From Oscillospiraceae bacterium (GTDB taxonomy: Bacteria; Bacillota; Clostridia; Oscillospirales; CAG-272): a stretch of DNA of 8,105 bases. The position numbers and the translations under genes were made by a program. Under the pieces are notes generated by a model that had not been told where the DNA came from, ran no database searches, and saw only the letters and a program-made list of their open reading frames with translations. This document shows positions 6,013-8,105 of the stretch, in pieces. Position 1 is the stretch's first letter, and each line of letters begins with the position of its first letter. Location of the stretch: the NCBI GenBank assembly GCA_009779295.1, contig WREN01000089.1:1-8105 (forward strand). Reading direction: 5' to 3'.

Positions 6013-7453
6013 CCACAGCTTTTTTTACAGCCGCGTGCCATTCGGTTAAATATTTATCACACAAATGATTTTCCATCGAAGGAAGGAATATTTTATCAAT
6101 TTTTTGGTTATTAATAATTTCGTTGGCGTCATAATAACCGACCGCCAATCCTGCGAGATATGACGCGCCTAAAGCTGTGGATTCAACGCTTATCGGTCGT
6201 TTAATCGGTATTTTGATTATATCTGCCTGGAATTGCATTAGGAAATTGTTGACACAAGCGCCGCCGTCAACGCTTAAATCTTTCAATTTTATACCTGAAT
6301 CTTTTTCCATGATGTTCAATACATCATACGCTTGGAACGCAATTGATTCAAGCGCGGCGCGTACAATATGATTGCGGTTAGCGCCTCTGGTCAGCCCCGT
6401 GATTATACCGCGCGCGCTCGAATTCCAATACGGCGCGCCAAGTCCCGTGAACGCCGGAACTATGTAAACGCCGTTGTTATCGTTCACAGAAGTAGCAATA
6501 GATTCGCTGTCGTCCGCGGAGTATATTAACATCAATTCATCACGGAGCCATTGAATAACCGCACCGGCGATAAATACGGAACCCTCAAGCGCGTAAACGG
6601 GTTTGTTATCGAGACCGCAGGCAAGCGTCGTAAGCAATCCATTGTTTGAAAATACAGGTTTTTTTCCGGTATTCATCAGCATAAAACAACCTGTGCCGTA
6701 AGTGTTTTTAACTTCGCCTTCGTTAAAGCACAATTGCCCGAACAACGCGGCTTGCTGATCTCCGGCTATTCCCGAGATGGGAACGTTTTCGGGCGTATAA
6801 CCGTAAATATGAGATGAAGGTTTTACTTCCGGCAGAATATTGCGGGGAATATTAAACTCGTCAAGAATATCTTCATCCCATTTGAAATCTATAATATTGA
6901 ACATCATGGTTCGTGAAGCGTTAGTGAAATCGGTGGCGTGAATGCCGGTCAATTTCCACAACAACCACGTGTCAATCGTTCCGAAGAGCAAATCTTTCTC
7001 GCGGGCGTTGAGAACATTATCCAATATCCATTTGATTTTTGTAAGCGAAAAATACGAATCGATAACCAATCCGGTTTTGCGTTTAATTGTTTCGCTGTAA
7101 CCATTTTTGATAAGCTCATTACAAAAATCCGCAGTGCGGCGGCATTGCCAAACGATTGCGTTGTATATCGGTTCGCCGGTGTTTTTATCCCAAATCACAA
7201 CAGTCTCGCGCTGATTAGTGATACCGATCGCCGCGATGTTTTTATATGACAAATCCTTTTTGTCCAGCGCTTCTTTCATAGTTGAAATCTGCGAATACCA
7301 AATTTCATTCGCGTCATGCTCAACCCAGCCAGGTTTAGGATAATACTGCTTGAATTCTTTTCTCGCGGATGATATAATATTATTATGTTTATCAAAAATG
7401 ATACACCGCGAACTTGTAGTCCCCTGATCTAACGCCATTATATATTTTTTCAA
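6005..7453 (-). CDS. glpK: Glycerol kinase
   Basis: This cytoplasmic FGGY-family kinase converts glycerol and ATP to glycerol 3-phosphate. The 482-residue protein begins MKKYIMALDQGTTSSR; the phosphate-binding DQGTTSSR is at 9-16. Residues matching the E. coli glycerol contacts are present: Arg82-Glu83 in NQRE, Tyr134 and Asp232 in IAGDQQAALFGQ. Further marks are NTYGTGCFMLMNTG (250-263), the FGGY signature in GLTRGANRNHIVRAALES (353-370) and VDGGACVNNFLMQFQAD (395-411). It is about 15-20 residues shorter than well-studied homologues; the loop between residues 213 and 226 (SSHIYGYTPENVPI) lacks both the Gly-rich FBP-binding loop of E. coli and the His-bearing HPr phosphorylation loop of enterococci. 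The C-terminal tail is also short. The start is TTG, preceded by GAGGTG six bases upstream; the in-frame ATG at codon 6 would remove residues that match homologues. It follows a lipid kinase gene by 33 bases on the same strand. Confidence 0.97.
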   Translation of the reverse strand: MKKYIMALDQGTTSSRCIIFDKHNNIISSARKEFKQYYPKPGWVEHDANEIWYSQISTMKEALDKKDLSYKNIAAIGITNQRETVVIWDKNTGEPIYNAIVWQCRRTADFCNELIKNGYSETIKRKTGLVIDSYFSLTKIKWILDNVLNAREKDLLFGTIDTWLLWKLTGIHATDFTNASRTMMFNIIDFKWDEDILDEFNIPRNILPEVKPSSHIYGYTPENVPISGIAGDQQAALFGQLCFNEGEVKNTYGTGCFMLMNTGKKPVFSNNGLLTTLACGLDNKPVYALEGSVFIAGAVIQWLRDELMLIYSADDSESIATSVNDNNGVYIVPAFTGLGAPYWNSSARGIITGLTRGANRNHIVRAALESIAFQAYDVLNIMEKDSGIKLKDLSVDGGACVNNFLMQFQADIIKIPIKRPISVESTALGASYLAGLAVGYYDANEIINNQKIDKIFLPSMENHLCDKYLTEWHAAVKKAVAE

Positions 7454-7459
7454 GTTTCA

Positions 7460-7465
7460 CACCTC
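7460..7465 (-). promoter_or_regulatory. Ribosome binding site that fixes the TTG start of glpK
   Basis: On the minus strand GAGGTG ends 6 bases before the TTG at 7453-7451. From the alternative ATG at codon 6 the spacing would be about 21 bases, too far, so TTG is the start. Confidence 0.75.
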
Positions 7466-7486
7466 GTTCTGAAATTTATGATGTTT

Positions 7487-8104
7487 TTATTGAAGCATAC
7501 AAAATGTGACCGCCTTTTCGATAACTTCAATCTCAAGCGAATTCAAATCCACAATCTCGCCGTCAACGCAGCAGTATGCGAGATTATCGATTCGAAGTTT
7601 TTTACATCTGTGATAATTTATTACGTCGATATATTTTTTAGCGGGGCGGTATAATTCCATATCCATATGCGTACCTTTTTTATAATCGCCGACAAGTTTC
7701 AAAAAAGCAAATCGCGAAATGTTTTTAATTACCATAAAATCAAGTATCCCGTCATCCGTCCGTGCAAGCGACGCCGCTTTGAATCCGCCGCCGTAATACG
7801 AACCGTTCGCGATAACGGCGCACAAATATTTGTCGCTGTATGTAATTTCGTTCCCGTCAATATCCGTCAAACAAATCTCAAAATACTTCGTCGGTTTTTT
7901 ACACAACGTAACCACTACGCCGAGAATATACGCCAAGCTGCCGGATATAAGCGGCTTCTTTTTTATTTTGTCCGTTTCAATCACGACGTCGCAGTCGAAA
8001 CCGATGTTGATGATATTCACCGCGTACTTATCGTTGTACCTCATCACATCGACGGTAACTTCACCTTGAACACTCTTAACAAAATCATTCCCCGTACCGA
8101 CAGG
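7487..8104 (-). CDS. Diacylglycerol/lipid kinase of the YegS/DgkB family, C-terminal part (5' end outside window)
   Basis: The frame is open to the right edge and yields 205 residues of a protein usually near 300. The first residues read PVGTGNDF, the conserved GTGND motif of the diacylglycerol-kinase catalytic domain; the upstream GGDGT motif must lie beyond the window. Next come NIINIGFDCDVV, the ANGSYYGGGFKAA segment with TDDGILDFMVIK typical of the C-terminal beta-sandwich domain, and the final CVDGEIVDLNSLEIEV. A GTG at 8047 could be read as a start, but the GTGND motif upstream of it shows that the gene continues. Members phosphorylate diacylglycerol or related lipids with ATP at the inner membrane face, for example to recycle diacylglycerol into phosphatidate. 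The gene is 33 bases upstream of glpK and likely shares its transcript. The exact lipid substrate (diacylglycerol, undecaprenol-like or other) cannot be told from this part. Confidence 0.88.
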   Translation of the reverse strand, partial: PVGTGNDFVKSVQGEVTVDVMRYNDKYAVNIINIGFDCDVVIETDKIKKKPLISGSLAYILGVVVTLCKKPTKYFEICLTDIDGNEITYSDKYLCAVIANGSYYGGGFKAASLARTDDGILDFMVIKNISRFAFLKLVGDYKKGTHMDMELYRPAKKYIDVINYHRCKKLRIDNLAYCCVDGEIVDLNSLEIEVIEKAVTFCMLQ

Positions 8105-8105
8105 C

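Noticed and set aside
7830..8069. Plus-strand ORF opposite the lipid kinase
   Set aside because: The opposite strand encodes conserved DAG-kinase motifs in frame; this ORF has none.

Overview
The window looks like part of a chromosome from an anaerobic, Clostridia-like Bacillota (Firmicutes) bacterium. The clues are GAGG-type ribosome binding sites, a TTG start on glycerol kinase, tightly packed genes of moderate GC, and stand-alone uroporphyrinogen-decarboxylase-superfamily (UroD-like) proteins, which are common in gut and sediment Clostridia. The phylum call is inference from style and family content; nothing here identifies a species. No RNA gene, CRISPR array or insertion sequence was seen, and no gap between genes exceeds about 70 bases.

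Left part, plus strand (about 2-5936): one compact gene train. In order it holds the 3' part of a two-cupin-type protein, an SGNH/GDSL esterase-like hydrolase, two tandem UroD-like proteins about 79% identical to each other, a class I SAM-dependent methyltransferase, a third and much more divergent UroD-like protein of 411 residues, and a doubtful 52-codon ORF. Junctions are overlaps of 8, 4 and 1 bases or gaps of 3 and 19 bases, so the genes are almost certainly co-transcribed and partly translationally coupled. The promoter lies left of the window.

Right part, minus strand (8104-6005): the 3' part of a YegS/DgkB-type lipid (diacylglycerol) kinase, followed 33 bases later by glycerol kinase GlpK. 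Both handle glycerol-derived phosphate metabolism and probably form one transcript entering from the right. The two trains converge on a short AT-rich gap (5937-6004) that contains a perfect 8-bp hairpin overlapping the glpK stop codon.

Working idea for the left train (inference): the UroD-like proteins carry the His-x-Cys-Gly metal-site motif of MtaA/CmuA-type methyltransferases and lack the HemE N-terminal signature, so they are more likely methyl-transfer or demethylation enzymes than heme enzymes. Together with an esterase-like hydrolase, a cupin and a SAM methyltransferase they could form an uncharacterised pathway for a methylated or esterified small molecule. No corrinoid protein is visible in the window, and substrate and reaction are unknown. 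This gene set is the part of the window most likely to represent an undescribed system.
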